Shown piece after piece: positions 15,522 to 22,715 of a stretch of DNA of 29,649 nucleotides (position 1 is the stretch's first letter; every line of letters begins with the position of its first letter). The notes beneath the pieces are model-generated. The model was not told where the DNA came from, made no database searches, and saw nothing but the letters and a program-made list of their open reading frames with translations. Made by a program: the position numbers and the translations under genes. The stretch spans positions 1 to 29,649 of the IMG/VR virus record IMGVR_UViG_3300006735_000144, one strand, 5' to 3'. This DNA comes from a virus.

Positions 15522-16760
15522 TCACCAAAAGGTTAGGTCTTCTCCTGCTTCTTCAACTTCTTCAACTGCACCCATTGATGTTCTTACATAAACACCGTAT
15601 AGGTTAATTGAAACAGGATTGTATTCACCTTCAATTGGCATTCCATCATCATCCTTCTTTTGAGTCTGATTTGTTCGACCAACAACGATAACGTCAGAAC
15701 CTGCTCCAAAGTCAATCTTCACATTAGATGGAATCCAAACAGGAGTTGAATCAGGAATATCATCATCATCAAATCCATAAGATGCATCTAGTGGTTCAAT
15801 CCACATTACACGGTTTCCCGTCTTTTCATTAACTGTGAGGTTTTGACTTGTAACAATACCGTCAGTAACAATCAAACGTGTTCCCTGCTTTTGGCTAATC
15901 ATTTCATGGAATGATTCAAGTTCCATCAAATCACCCAAATATTCAGCCATACATTCAACCAATAATGTTTCAACATCTTGACCCGAAGTATCTACATAAC
16001 GTGGGTCTTCTTCATCAAGATTACCCAAAGCGGTTAGGCTTTGTAGTGTCTTGTTTTGAATACCATAAATGGCATTACGCTCGTCGTTAAAGATACCATA
16101 TAGGGTAAGCCATTCAAATGTATTAGCCTTGAAATTCTTAGCCGCATCATTCTTCAATTGCAAAGTCCACAATTGGTAATCTTCTCCTTCCTTAGCACCA
16201 ACAAAATGCGCTCTCAATTGGAACTGTTCTTTAGGAAGAGGACGACCATAATTCTTATTCTTATCACCACTAGCCCAAGTCTTCACAGCATCAACAGGAA
16301 CAATCCATGTATTTTCGCTAACTTCAATAGCGGCATCTGGTAATCCACCAATAGTCTTTGTTTGCCATTCTCCGTTTAATACTTGAGTCTTGACATACTT
16401 ATCATCTTCAATAACAACCTCAGCAACAATTTCATCATTTAGGGCTTGAGAAGAATCTGAGCGATACTTACTCAATACGTTCTTACGTCGCCATTCCATA
16501 ATATCCCGTGTTGGTTCAATTGCAACAAAGAAACCATGACCATGATTACCATAGCCTGTTGATGTGGAAGAACGGTTTGAGGACAATACCCCACGCACAT
16601 GGTTTCTAACCAAAGTTAGTGCAACCAATTGCTGTCGTTCTTCGCTAACATCAATTCCATTCGCTGATGCAATTTCGTTATACTTGTTCACCATTTCGTT
16701 TTCTTCAATCTGGAGTCTGTTTGCAAGACCCTTCAATTCTTTTTCTACTCTTTCAATCAT
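15522..16760 (-). CDS. Probable single-stranded DNA-binding protein (RPA-like)
   Basis: A 412-residue acidic protein. After a helical N-terminal region (about 1-60) come two or more beta-rich stretches with the spacing of OB folds (for example WIVPVDAVKTWASG with EDYQLWTLQLKN near 150-210, and TRLIVTDGIVTS to VIVVGRTNQ near 290-365). The C-terminus is acidic and ends EEAGEDLTFW, like the acidic-aromatic protein-docking tip of SSB proteins. Lying between RFC small subunit and a Sak4-type ATPase and being the only SSB candidate, it most likely coats single-stranded DNA. No invariant motif confirms the fold, so this is a contextual call. Confidence 0.5.
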   Translation of the reverse strand: MIERVEKELKGLANRLQIEENEMVNKYNEIASANGIDVSEERQQLVALTLVRNHVRGVLSSNRSSTSTGYGNHGHGFFVAIEPTRDIMEWRRKNVLSKYRSDSSQALNDEIVAEVVIEDDKYVKTQVLNGEWQTKTIGGLPDAAIEVSENTWIVPVDAVKTWASGDKNKNYGRPLPKEQFQLRAHFVGAKEGEDYQLWTLQLKNDAAKNFKANTFEWLTLYGIFNDERNAIYGIQNKTLQSLTALGNLDEEDPRYVDTSGQDVETLLVECMAEYLGDLMELESFHEMISQKQGTRLIVTDGIVTSQNLTVNEKTGNRVMWIEPLDASYGFDDDDIPDSTPVWIPSNVKIDFGAGSDVIVVGRTNQTQKKDDDGMPIEGEYNPVSINLYGVYVRTSMGAVEEVEEAGEDLTFW

Positions 16761-16789
16761 TTTTTTTCACCTTTTTTGTTTTTGTTTGT

Positions 16790-17698
16790 TCATTGTTTTA
16801 TACTTGCCACGAACCATGCCACCAAAACTTTCGGAGTTACACTTCTGCTTCTCCATTCTGTTTCTCCTACTAGGGCTACTACCTTAAACTTAGTGCTAGG
16901 TGGTAAATCCATATCTAATACAGATTGTAGGAGTTTATTGCATATATCCTTTACAGAATGTCCTGCCGTTACAAGACGGTTTAGGAAATCCAAAGATTCC
17001 CCATGCTTGTCATCTAAAGCATTCTGAATACATAATTTGTAAGGGACGATGTTTTCTCGATGCAAATTCTTTGGTGTTTTGCCAGAATAAATACACGCTT
17101 GTAATTCATTGATTGCTCGTCGCATATCGCCTCCAGAAATCTCCACCAAAGTTTCAACATCTTCCAACGCCATCATCACATCATTTTTCTTCGCTATTTC
17201 TAACAGCATATCTTCAACGATATAACTGTTAATTGGTTCAAAGAAATAGTTTGCACAACGACTTCTCAAAGCCTCGTCTACTCCATAAACATCGTTGCAG
17301 GTAATAATAAATCGAACATTGGTTGCCCGTTCCATTGTTCTCTTCAACGCTCTTTGTGAATCTCTTGTCATGCCTTCAATTTCGTCCAACAAAACAATCT
17401 TGATTTTGTTATCAGAAACTGAACCATAATTAACAAAGTTTGTAATAGTTTGTCTAACTGTTTCTAGTTTCCTATCTTGACTGGCGTTAATCTCCAAGAA
17501 ATCAGCGTCTTTGTCATCGCCTAAAAATTCATTACCGATAACATGACTCGCTGTTGTCTTTCCTGTTCCAGGTCTTCCTGCTAATAATAGATTAGGGAAG
17601 TCGCCTTTGTTTTTCCATGTACGGGCATCTTCAGTAAATTTAGTCTGCCCTACAATCTCTTCAATCCTTTTTGGTCTATATTTTTCTGTCCAATTCAT
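16790..17698 (-). CDS. rfcS: Clamp loader small subunit (RFC-S)
   Basis: A 302-residue AAA+ protein that opens the sliding clamp and loads it on primed DNA. It begins MNWTEKYRPKRIEEIVGQ, the RFC N-terminal signature, then Walker A GRPGTGKTT (41-49), Walker B IVLLDEIEG (DEIE instead of DEAD), sensor 1 FIITCND, the SRC arginine-finger motif in LRSRCANYFFEP, and the GGDMRRAINELQ lid motif. A helical collar follows; total length is slightly under the archaeal norm (about 320). ATG 17696-17698 has AAGGAG nine bases upstream; an ATG nine bases earlier lies directly on that site. Confidence 0.95.
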   Translation of the reverse strand: MNWTEKYRPKRIEEIVGQTKFTEDARTWKNKGDFPNLLLAGRPGTGKTTASHVIGNEFLGDDKDADFLEINASQDRKLETVRQTITNFVNYGSVSDNKIKIVLLDEIEGMTRDSQRALKRTMERATNVRFIITCNDVYGVDEALRSRCANYFFEPINSYIVEDMLLEIAKKNDVMMALEDVETLVEISGGDMRRAINELQACIYSGKTPKNLHRENIVPYKLCIQNALDDKHGESLDFLNRLVTAGHSVKDICNKLLQSVLDMDLPPSTKFKVVALVGETEWRSRSVTPKVLVAWFVASIKQ

Positions 17699-17795
17699 TT
17701 TCTTCATCTCCTTTCAATACCCCTTTTCCTTTACAAGCGGGGCAACTCATTTCGATAGCCATTCCTGAGCCATCACAGTAATTGCATTTTTTCAT
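17676..17795 (-). CDS. 39-residue DnaJ-type half zinc finger
   Basis: Begins MKKCNYCDGSG and continues to CPACKGKGV: two CxxCxGxG motifs (Cys4, 7, 18, 21), i.e. one of the two zinc centres of the DnaJ/Hsp40 cysteine-rich domain, without J domain. It overlaps the end of the GroEL gene by 23 bases and the start of RFC-S by 23, in separate frames. Next to a chaperonin pair, a substrate-binding or redox helper role is attractive, but isolated CxxCxGxG modules also occur in unrelated small viral proteins. Confidence 0.6.
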   Translation of the reverse strand: MKKCNYCDGSGMAIEMSCPACKGKGVLKGDEENELDRKI

Positions 17796-19326
17796 CCTTA
17801 ACACCAATAATGCAATCAGCCGTCATCACATAACTAGCCACACTAACTGCGGCTTTTAGTGAAGACTTTACTACATCAACAGGGTCAATAATTTGCCCTG
17901 ATATAATCCAATCTCTACTTCTCCCATCATACTGATAACCTGCCTTTAGGTTATCCAATACAAGTTCAGGCTTAACAGTTTGACCCGTTAAATTGTAATA
18001 TAGTTTGTTAAACACGGAACGACACGCTACAATAAATGCCTTAGTAATTTCATCACTATCAAACATAAGAGCCGATACTCCGTAAAGAGCAAGTCCACTA
18101 CCTAAAACAACTCCATTGTTTAAAGCGGCTCTAGTAGCATTTAGACAATCATCAATTCTATCCATTTTATTTCTAATTTCTTGTTCAGAAAGTCCGTGAA
18201 TATAAATAACTGCACCGCTTCCTTTAATTCTAGAAATTCTATCTAGATATTTCTTTTGATAAAATTCGTTGTCAGTTAAATTCATGTCTTCTTCAATTGC
18301 GTTTAGTCTTTTCTCTATCAATTTGTCATCCTTTTCAAAGTCTACAAATGTTGAATAATCTTCTGTTACGGTGGCAACTCCACAAGTTCCCATATCTTCT
18401 AGAGATACATTCTCTAACTTCATATTCAAACCTGTATCGAAAAAGTTTCCACCCGTTAATGTAGCCAAGTCACCCATTCTATCATCCTGCCAGAATGAAA
18501 TGTCTTCCGCTTGTAAAATACAGGCATTAATGTTACCATTCATTTGATTCATCAGGTACGAATTTATTACAGGTAAAGTTACAGACTTTAGCATAAAAAT
18601 AATGGGTCGCTTTTCTTCGACAGAAATCTCCAATGCGGGTAACAATTCTGAGAAATTATTTACATCAGTATTTGAGAACACTAGAAGTGGATTCTCAAAG
18701 TTTTTCTTCTTACCCATTACTCTAGAAATAAGGGGACTAATATAACCCTTCTTACTTTCATACCCATCCGTAACTTTGTATTCATCTTTACCATACGGTG
18801 AAGGTTCAATTGTGATAATACCTTCTCGTCCAATTTCTTTAATTGCCGAAGATATTAGTTTCGCAATCCCTTCATCATTGTTAGCACTAACAAGAGCGAC
18901 TTCATACAAGTCATCAGACTCAATATCAATCTCTCTTTTCATTACATCTAAAGCAGCCAAAGTTTGCTCTAGTCTGTTTTCTAAAGTATCCCGAATTTGA
19001 ACACCGCTAATATCCTCAAACTTCATACATTCTTTAATCAATGCTTGAGCAATAACAATAGAGGAAGTCGTTCCATCTCCTGCACCCTGTTGGGCTTTAT
19101 TAGCAACCTCAATCAAAAGTTTAGCACCAATATTTTTCACCTTATCTTCAAGTGAAATATGTCGGGCTACTGTAACTCCATCGTTGATTACCAATGGGGG
19201 GAGGTCATCTCTTCTATCTATAATTACACTCTTTGTTGCAGGGCCAAGAGTTACTGAAACGGCATTAGCCAATTCATCAATACCCTCAAACAAATGTTGC
19301 TTTGCTTCATCTCCATGATAAATCAT
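17773..19326 (-). CDS. groL: Group I chaperonin (GroEL/Hsp60-like)
   Basis: A 517-residue chaperonin that would form a folding ring for virion or replication proteins. It is group I, not thermosome: INDGVTVARHISLEDKVKNI, GAGDGTTSSIVIAQAL (Asp84 at the ATP site), RIDDCLNATRAALNNGVV (aligning with GroEL RVDDALHATRAAVEEG and its ATPase Asp398), AGYQYDGRSRDW and GQIIDPVDVVKSSLKAAVSVAS all follow bacterial GroEL. It is about 30 residues shorter than GroEL (548) and lacks the GGM repeat tail. The ATG overlaps the stop of the GroES-like gene (ATGA), so both are made together. Archaeal hosts mainly use group II chaperonins, which makes this pair noteworthy. Confidence 0.93.
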   Translation of the reverse strand: MIYHGDEAKQHLFEGIDELANAVSVTLGPATKSVIIDRRDDLPPLVINDGVTVARHISLEDKVKNIGAKLLIEVANKAQQGAGDGTTSSIVIAQALIKECMKFEDISGVQIRDTLENRLEQTLAALDVMKREIDIESDDLYEVALVSANNDEGIAKLISSAIKEIGREGIITIEPSPYGKDEYKVTDGYESKKGYISPLISRVMGKKKNFENPLLVFSNTDVNNFSELLPALEISVEEKRPIIFMLKSVTLPVINSYLMNQMNGNINACILQAEDISFWQDDRMGDLATLTGGNFFDTGLNMKLENVSLEDMGTCGVATVTEDYSTFVDFEKDDKLIEKRLNAIEEDMNLTDNEFYQKKYLDRISRIKGSGAVIYIHGLSEQEIRNKMDRIDDCLNATRAALNNGVVLGSGLALYGVSALMFDSDEITKAFIVACRSVFNKLYYNLTGQTVKPELVLDNLKAGYQYDGRSRDWIISGQIIDPVDVVKSSLKAAVSVASYVMTADCIIGVKDEKMQLL

Positions 19327-19547
19327 TCAACCACCCCAATAATCTGTGTCTTGTTTAAAGCCAATAACTTCTCATGTCCCAAATAGAAATTTGAACCACC
19401 GAGATAAATTATTGTCTGTCCTTTTTCATACGTTTCAGAATCTACAACTGTGGCGAGATTAACTTCACCACTAACCATAATTCCTGTCTTCGTTTTGCTC
19501 TCCTTTTCCTTTGCTATTGTATAGCCATTTTCTGCTTTTATCTTCAT
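19323..19547 (-). CDS. groS: GroES-like co-chaperonin, shortened
   Basis: A 74-residue lid protein for the adjacent GroEL. The mobile loop is recognisable in KTKTGIMVSGE, with IMV in place of the GroEL-binding IVL tripeptide; the C-terminus LLALNKTQIIGVVE matches GroES 'vLimseSDIlAive'. GroES is 97 residues, so about 20 are missing, mainly around the roof hairpin and first strands, as in phage-encoded short lids. It precedes groL with an ATGA overlap, the bacterial groES-groEL order. GGTGATAAC precedes the ATG. Confidence 0.8.
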   Translation of the reverse strand: MKIKAENGYTIAKEKESKTKTGIMVSGEVNLATVVDSETYEKGQTIIYLGGSNFYLGHEKLLALNKTQIIGVVE

Positions 19548-19551
19548 GTTA

Positions 19552-19710
19552 TCACCATAATGTTATCATCAGCACCACAAGAGTAATCACGTTCACAACG
19601 GTTACGCTTACGGCAATTTTGTTTGTCATACTCAACTCATCCTTCATTTCTTTCAATGTTTGTAGAATTGATATTGACGCTTCTTCTAAAAAGTCAAATG
19701 TTCTCTTCAT
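19552..19710 (-). CDS. 52-residue tail-anchored membrane protein
   Basis: Begins MKRTFDFLEEASISIL: an amphipathic charged N-terminal helix, then one hydrophobic C-terminal segment (about 31-51). Four bases separate its stop from the GroES ATG, and its start lies inside the end of the preceding small gene. Topology resembles the 69-residue protein at 1901-2110. Function unknown. Confidence 0.55.
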   Translation of the reverse strand: MKRTFDFLEEASISILQTLKEMKDELSMTNKIAVSVTVVNVITLVVLMITLW

Positions 19711-19867
19711 ATTCCAACACCGCCTCTTCAGGTGTTTTATCCGACTCCCACTTCTCCCTTAAATATTTCATAGGGTAGTGGTCATGGGAACTTGATAAAC
19801 AACCCAACCATCTAGAAAAAGACACGCCCAAGAATCTCCTCAGCGTTTTGAAATTATTCGCTTGCAT
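19694..19867 (-). CDS. 57-residue unknown protein
   Basis: Begins MQANNFKTLRRFLG and ends VLEYEENI; an N-terminal basic helix and a charged acidic tail. The ATG overlaps the stop of the AAA+-like gene by one base, and its 3' end overlaps the next small gene by 17. No motif recognised. Supported only by continuous coupling and a full-length frame between known genes. Confidence 0.45.
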   Translation of the reverse strand: MQANNFKTLRRFLGVSFSRWLGCLSSSHDHYPMKYLREKWESDKTPEEAVLEYEENI

Positions 19868-20700
19868 CAAAAATCCTCCAACTTTTTTGTCCTGTCTTTT
19901 CTTACAGAAACTCTTCTTCTTTTCTCTTTCTTTATCCCCAAAATCTTACACTCCTTTTCATCTAATTTCTTAGCCGCCCACCGAGAATATTCTTCATCTT
20001 TCAATAAGTCTTTTACCAAATATCCATCTGATGACCGCAATCCCAACTTTCTACAAATGTCAGGAAACGGACTTACGCTTTTACGCTTTGGTGGAACTAC
20101 ACTTCCGTATGTTCCCAACTTTGAATATGCTAACAATGGGTAAAAGTAATCCCCACTATTCATCATCGCTTTTGAAACGTGCATCAACTTTTGATTCTTA
20201 GGCTGTGAAGCAACCACCCATGAAAGTATTTGCATTGGTGGCGGTTGATATGTTTTCAAAACCGATAAATATTCATCTCTATCTGGCATTCTAATATAGG
20301 CATTTGTCATAGCCCATATGTTGTCATCTACAACTTTGTAATCCTGCGAGTTTTTCGCTTTTGCTCTTAGGATAATTTGATTGTAATTCTTTCTACCTGC
20401 CATCTTAATTTGACAGCAATCAATTATCACTTTGCTTACATCTTTTTTGTTCTTACTAGTTAGGACAACATTGCGACCTGAGTAAATCAAATCCAATATC
20501 TTATCCTTATCGGGCTTGTAATGCACATCTTCAATGATAATGCCAATCTCCAAAGGCCAAGAATATACGTCACTAATTGGTATGTCGTTGGCATAGAATA
20601 TTCTATACTCTTTACAACCAATCAATGTCTTTGCCTTTGTAGTTACACCCGTTCCAGATTTACCTACTACTAAGAATGGTTTGTTCGTCTTCGTCTTCAT
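19867..20700 (-). CDS. Degenerate AAA+ protein, candidate RFC large subunit
   Basis: A 277-residue protein that starts like a P-loop ATPase, FLVVGKSGTGVTTKAK, but Val replaces the catalytic Walker A Lys; IGIIIEDVHYKP stands where Walker B should be and VVLTSKNKKDV where sensor 1 should be. Residues about 155-215 (QPPPMQILSWVVASQP, then SKAMMNSGDYF and LGTYGSVVPPK) resemble the collar of archaeal RFC large subunits ('WI.EN.P...A...LS.AD.....'). The tail is highly basic and ends TKKLEDF, which could be a reduced PIP box. The reading is a non-hydrolysing clamp-loader large subunit partnering RFC-S. Resemblance is weak; an unrelated inactive AAA+ is the alternative. GAGAGGG precedes the ATG; it overlaps the upstream gene by 41 bases. 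Confidence 0.5.
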   Translation of the reverse strand: MKTKTNKPFLVVGKSGTGVTTKAKTLIGCKEYRIFYANDIPISDVYSWPLEIGIIIEDVHYKPDKDKILDLIYSGRNVVLTSKNKKDVSKVIIDCCQIKMAGRKNYNQIILRAKAKNSQDYKVVDDNIWAMTNAYIRMPDRDEYLSVLKTYQPPPMQILSWVVASQPKNQKLMHVSKAMMNSGDYFYPLLAYSKLGTYGSVVPPKRKSVSPFPDICRKLGLRSSDGYLVKDLLKDEEYSRWAAKKLDEKECKILGIKKEKRRRVSVRKDRTKKLEDF

Positions 20701-21070
20701 TTAAAACCCTCTCAAATCTATACTTACTATCCTCTTCTAAATGTTCACCATTTCTAACCATGTTCATAACCCTCTTGAATTTACGCCATGACTTACTCTT
20801 TGTCGGTGAGTCTGGCATCAAATCACATACTCTCAGTATATCGAATCTTCTCCTAACAATAATTGAATCTACTCTACGACCACGTTCTCTAATCATCACA
20901 TGATGAATGTTCATCGCTGTTAATGACCTGCTAACAGGTTCAAGTAAATGTTCTGGCAATCTCATCATAATCTTATAACGAGGTTCATACCCACCCTTTA
21001 CTGTTGTCATAGAAAAAGATGGTATTGCTGTTAATATAAAAATTCCTTGCATTTGTCCTTCTGAATACAT
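20660..21070 (-). CDS. Possible LAGLIDADG-fold DNA-binding protein
   Basis: A 136-residue basic protein. GIFILTAIPSFSM, then YEPRYKIMMRLPEHLLEPVSRSLTAMNI and SIIVRRRFDILRVCDLM give the helix-strand-strand-helix-strand-strand-helix rhythm of one LAGLIDADG half, but the catalytic acidic residue of the first helix is not evident. It may have kept DNA binding and lost cutting. ATG 21068-21070 overlaps the stop of the zinc-finger gene and has GGTGG upstream. Fold call tentative. Confidence 0.4.
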   Translation of the reverse strand: MYSEGQMQGIFILTAIPSFSMTTVKGGYEPRYKIMMRLPEHLLEPVSRSLTAMNIHHVMIRERGRRVDSIIVRRRFDILRVCDLMPDSPTKSKSWRKFKRVMNMVRNGEHLEEDSKYRFERVLNEDEDEQTILSSR

Positions 21071-21297
21071 CACGGTCCACCTAAAGTATCATAGAGTGTG
21101 GTTTCCCACAAATGATACTCCTTGTGTCCTTTAATAAACATTCCTGCTTTATCTTTAGGTCCGATAAATGTTTCTCCACAAATAAGACAATGCACTTTGA
21201 CAATCTCGGACATTTCACGGATTCCGTCTTGTCCAATAATGTCTACAATGTTTCCTACTGTGAGGGGGCTATTAAAGTCTAATTCTTCATCCCACAT
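21070..21297 (-). CDS. C2H2-type zinc-finger protein
   Basis: A 75-residue protein with HCLICGETF and GHKEYHLW: Cys37, Cys40, His58, His62 (C-x2-C-x17-H-x3-H), longer in the loop than a classical finger. The N-terminal half is helical and acidic. Probably a small DNA-binding regulator of the kind common in archaeal viruses. Coupled by one base to the following gene. Confidence 0.65.
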   Translation of the reverse strand: MWDEELDFNSPLTVGNIVDIIGQDGIREMSEIVKVHCLICGETFIGPKDKAGMFIKGHKEYHLWETTLYDTLGGP

Positions 21298-21595
21298 ACG
21301 CTCTCATGTAATCTCTAATCGTCATAGACTTATTAAGATTTGTGGGAACATGTGAAACCTCCTTTACTTTTTCCTTAGTCAAATTTCCGTTTTCTAGAAA
21401 TTGTGATAACATTTTTGCCACTTTCTCACCAGATTTGATATATCTTTTCTTTTGAGCGTCATTCCAGTTTACATAGCAACAGTTTGGATATTCCAAATAT
21501 TCCTCGCCTTCTAAGAACTCAACCAAAATGCATTCTATAATTCTATTTACACCTTCCTCAATTGTATTGGGTGCTTTTTCATCATCATAATGCAT
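21287..21595 (-). CDS. Unknown protein
   Basis: A 102-residue acidic protein beginning MHYDDEKAPNTIEEGV, with two adjacent cysteines (NCCYVNW) and a helical C-terminal half. GGAG precedes the ATG; 11 bases overlap the zinc-finger gene. No family recognised. Confidence 0.5.
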   Translation of the reverse strand: MHYDDEKAPNTIEEGVNRIIECILVEFLEGEEYLEYPNCCYVNWNDAQKKRYIKSGEKVAKMLSQFLENGNLTKEKVKEVSHVPTNLNKSMTIRDYMRAYVG

Positions 21596-21600
21596 ACTAT

Positions 21601-21795
21601 CTACTCCAATGGATTTTCAACTTCATCCAAAACCCATCGCAAGGTTTTGACAACACCCCGAAGTGCAGTATAATTTCTAAGGCATTCAGCATTTTGCTGA
21701 GTATTCATTTCCCTAGAGTTCCACAAATCGAACCATTGTTTTTTCTTTTCAATTGCTTCTAAAAGCATCTCATGTATTTCTTCTCTTTCTTTCAT
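21601..21795 (-). CDS. Small coiled-coil protein
   Basis: A 64-residue charged helical protein (MKEREEIHEMLLEAI...). TAATG overlap with the upstream gene. No motif recognised. Confidence 0.5.
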   Translation of the reverse strand: MKEREEIHEMLLEAIEKKKQWFDLWNSREMNTQQNAECLRNYTALRGVVKTLRWVLDEVENPLE

Positions 21796-22034
21796 TATTT
21801 CACCCGATAATCTGGATGGTTTTTTGGCAATCTATGTTTGCGTCTTTCCATCATATTAGTTAGGAAAGTTCCGATAGATGCAACGCTTTGTGTAAAACGT
21901 TTTTCAGCAACTTCATCGTTAGTCGGAACCATGTCAAATTTTAGTCGTTCCAGATTTTCAGCAACCGCCAAAGAATCTAGAATGACATTTAGAACTTCGT
22001 ACTCTCCATGAGTTACCGTTCTAATCCTACTCAC
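21795..22034 (-). CDS. Small unknown protein, GTG start
   Basis: A 79-residue helical protein reading (M)SRIRTVTHGEYEVL from GTG 22032-22034, which overlaps the stop of the histone-fold gene as GTGAGTAG and has GGAG upstream. A TTG at 22055 would add seven residues. It ends basic (RRKHRLPKNHPDYRVK). Function unknown. Confidence 0.5.
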   Translation of the reverse strand: MSRIRTVTHGEYEVLNVILDSLAVAENLERLKFDMVPTNDEVAEKRFTQSVASIGTFLTNMMERRKHRLPKNHPDYRVK

Positions 22035-22317
22035 TATTCCACTCTCCGAATTCAATATCGTTCAGCGAGGTATTATCGTCGGCATCTGTTCTGTTTGACC
22101 TTATGTTATTAGTCAAATCCATTATGGACAAATAGGCCAATTGAACATCTTGTGTTCTTAATCTTGATGTCGGTCCTCGTTTGTTGGCTTCATAGTTTGC
22201 CAATCTCACTAGTGCTTCCAACAACATTTCAGCCCTGTCCTTAAATTCATGAACAGCGTCTTCCGTTATTCCTCTTTTTCCTTTCCACATTCTTCTTACT
22301 TCTCTAATGCTAACCAT
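22027..22317 (-). CDS. Histone-fold protein
   Basis: A 96-residue protein whose first 70 residues fit an archaeal histone: short helix SIREVRRMWKGK, long helix DAVHEFKDRAEMLLEALVR continuing LANYEANKRG, a basic loop PTSRLR, and last helix RTQDVQLAYLSI. Compare the HMf ends 'GRKTIKAEDIELAVRRF'. Arg and Thr before the last helix are the usual DNA-contact and pairing residues. A polar, acidic C-terminal tail of about 25 residues follows, absent from plain archaeal histones. It would package or organise viral DNA, or act as a small regulator. GGAGG precedes the ATG. It lies downstream of the TFB-E1-JAMM group. Fold inferred from pattern, not alignment. Confidence 0.6.
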   Translation of the reverse strand: MVSIREVRRMWKGKRGITEDAVHEFKDRAEMLLEALVRLANYEANKRGPTSRLRTQDVQLAYLSIMDLTNNIRSNRTDADDNTSLNDIEFGEWNSE

Positions 22318-22715
22318 TTTTTTAATCCTCCTTCGCTATAAAAGTGTCTTACATTTCCTACTATATCAACACAAATCCACATAGAACCCACAGGGCTATC
22401 AACCCTAAATGTAGTCCATCCTAACTTCAACATTCCCTCGCTTACAAATTCATAAGACGTTCCAAAAAGACGATTGTATTCCAAAGAAACAAACATCAAA
22501 TTGTCCCGTATGTATTGTATTACATGGGGATGTTGGATATTAACCCATAACTCTCCTTCAACTTCATAATTTCCATTGGTGCAAATTTTACAACCAGAAT
22601 TACATTCCATAGGACAACTTATCACCCTATGTTCAGTAGTGGGGAATCTCACAACTTGAATTGTTCTGTCCACACTACCTTCGTCATTACTTCCTTGTCT
22701 TCCAATTTGTCCCAT
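22296..22715 (-). CDS. Cysteine-rich unknown protein next to E1/JAMM genes
   Basis: A 139-residue protein with a cysteine knuckle ISCPMECNSGCKIC (C-x3-C-x3-C-x2-C) and a C-terminal half of strands and aromatic residues (WTTFRVDSPVGSMWICVDIV). ATG 22713-22715 has AGGAG eight bases upstream but lies 67 bases inside the JAMM gene; a GTG at 22650-22652 overlapping the JAMM stop (GTGA) would give 118 residues without losing the cysteines. It follows E1 and JAMM in the same coupled run, so it could be their partner or target; no E2-like signature is secure. Confidence 0.55.
   Translation of the reverse strand: MGQIGRQGSNDEGSVDRTIQVVRFPTTEHRVISCPMECNSGCKICTNGNYEVEGELWVNIQHPHVIQYIRDNLMFVSLEYNRLFGTSYEFVSEGMLKLGWTTFRVDSPVGSMWICVDIVGNVRHFYSEGGLKKWLALEK

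Noticed and set aside
17773-19326. Calling the chaperonin a thermosome (group II)
   Set aside because: Expected for an archaeal virus, but ATRAA...GVV, DGRSRDW and IIDP motifs and the GroES-like neighbour are group I features.
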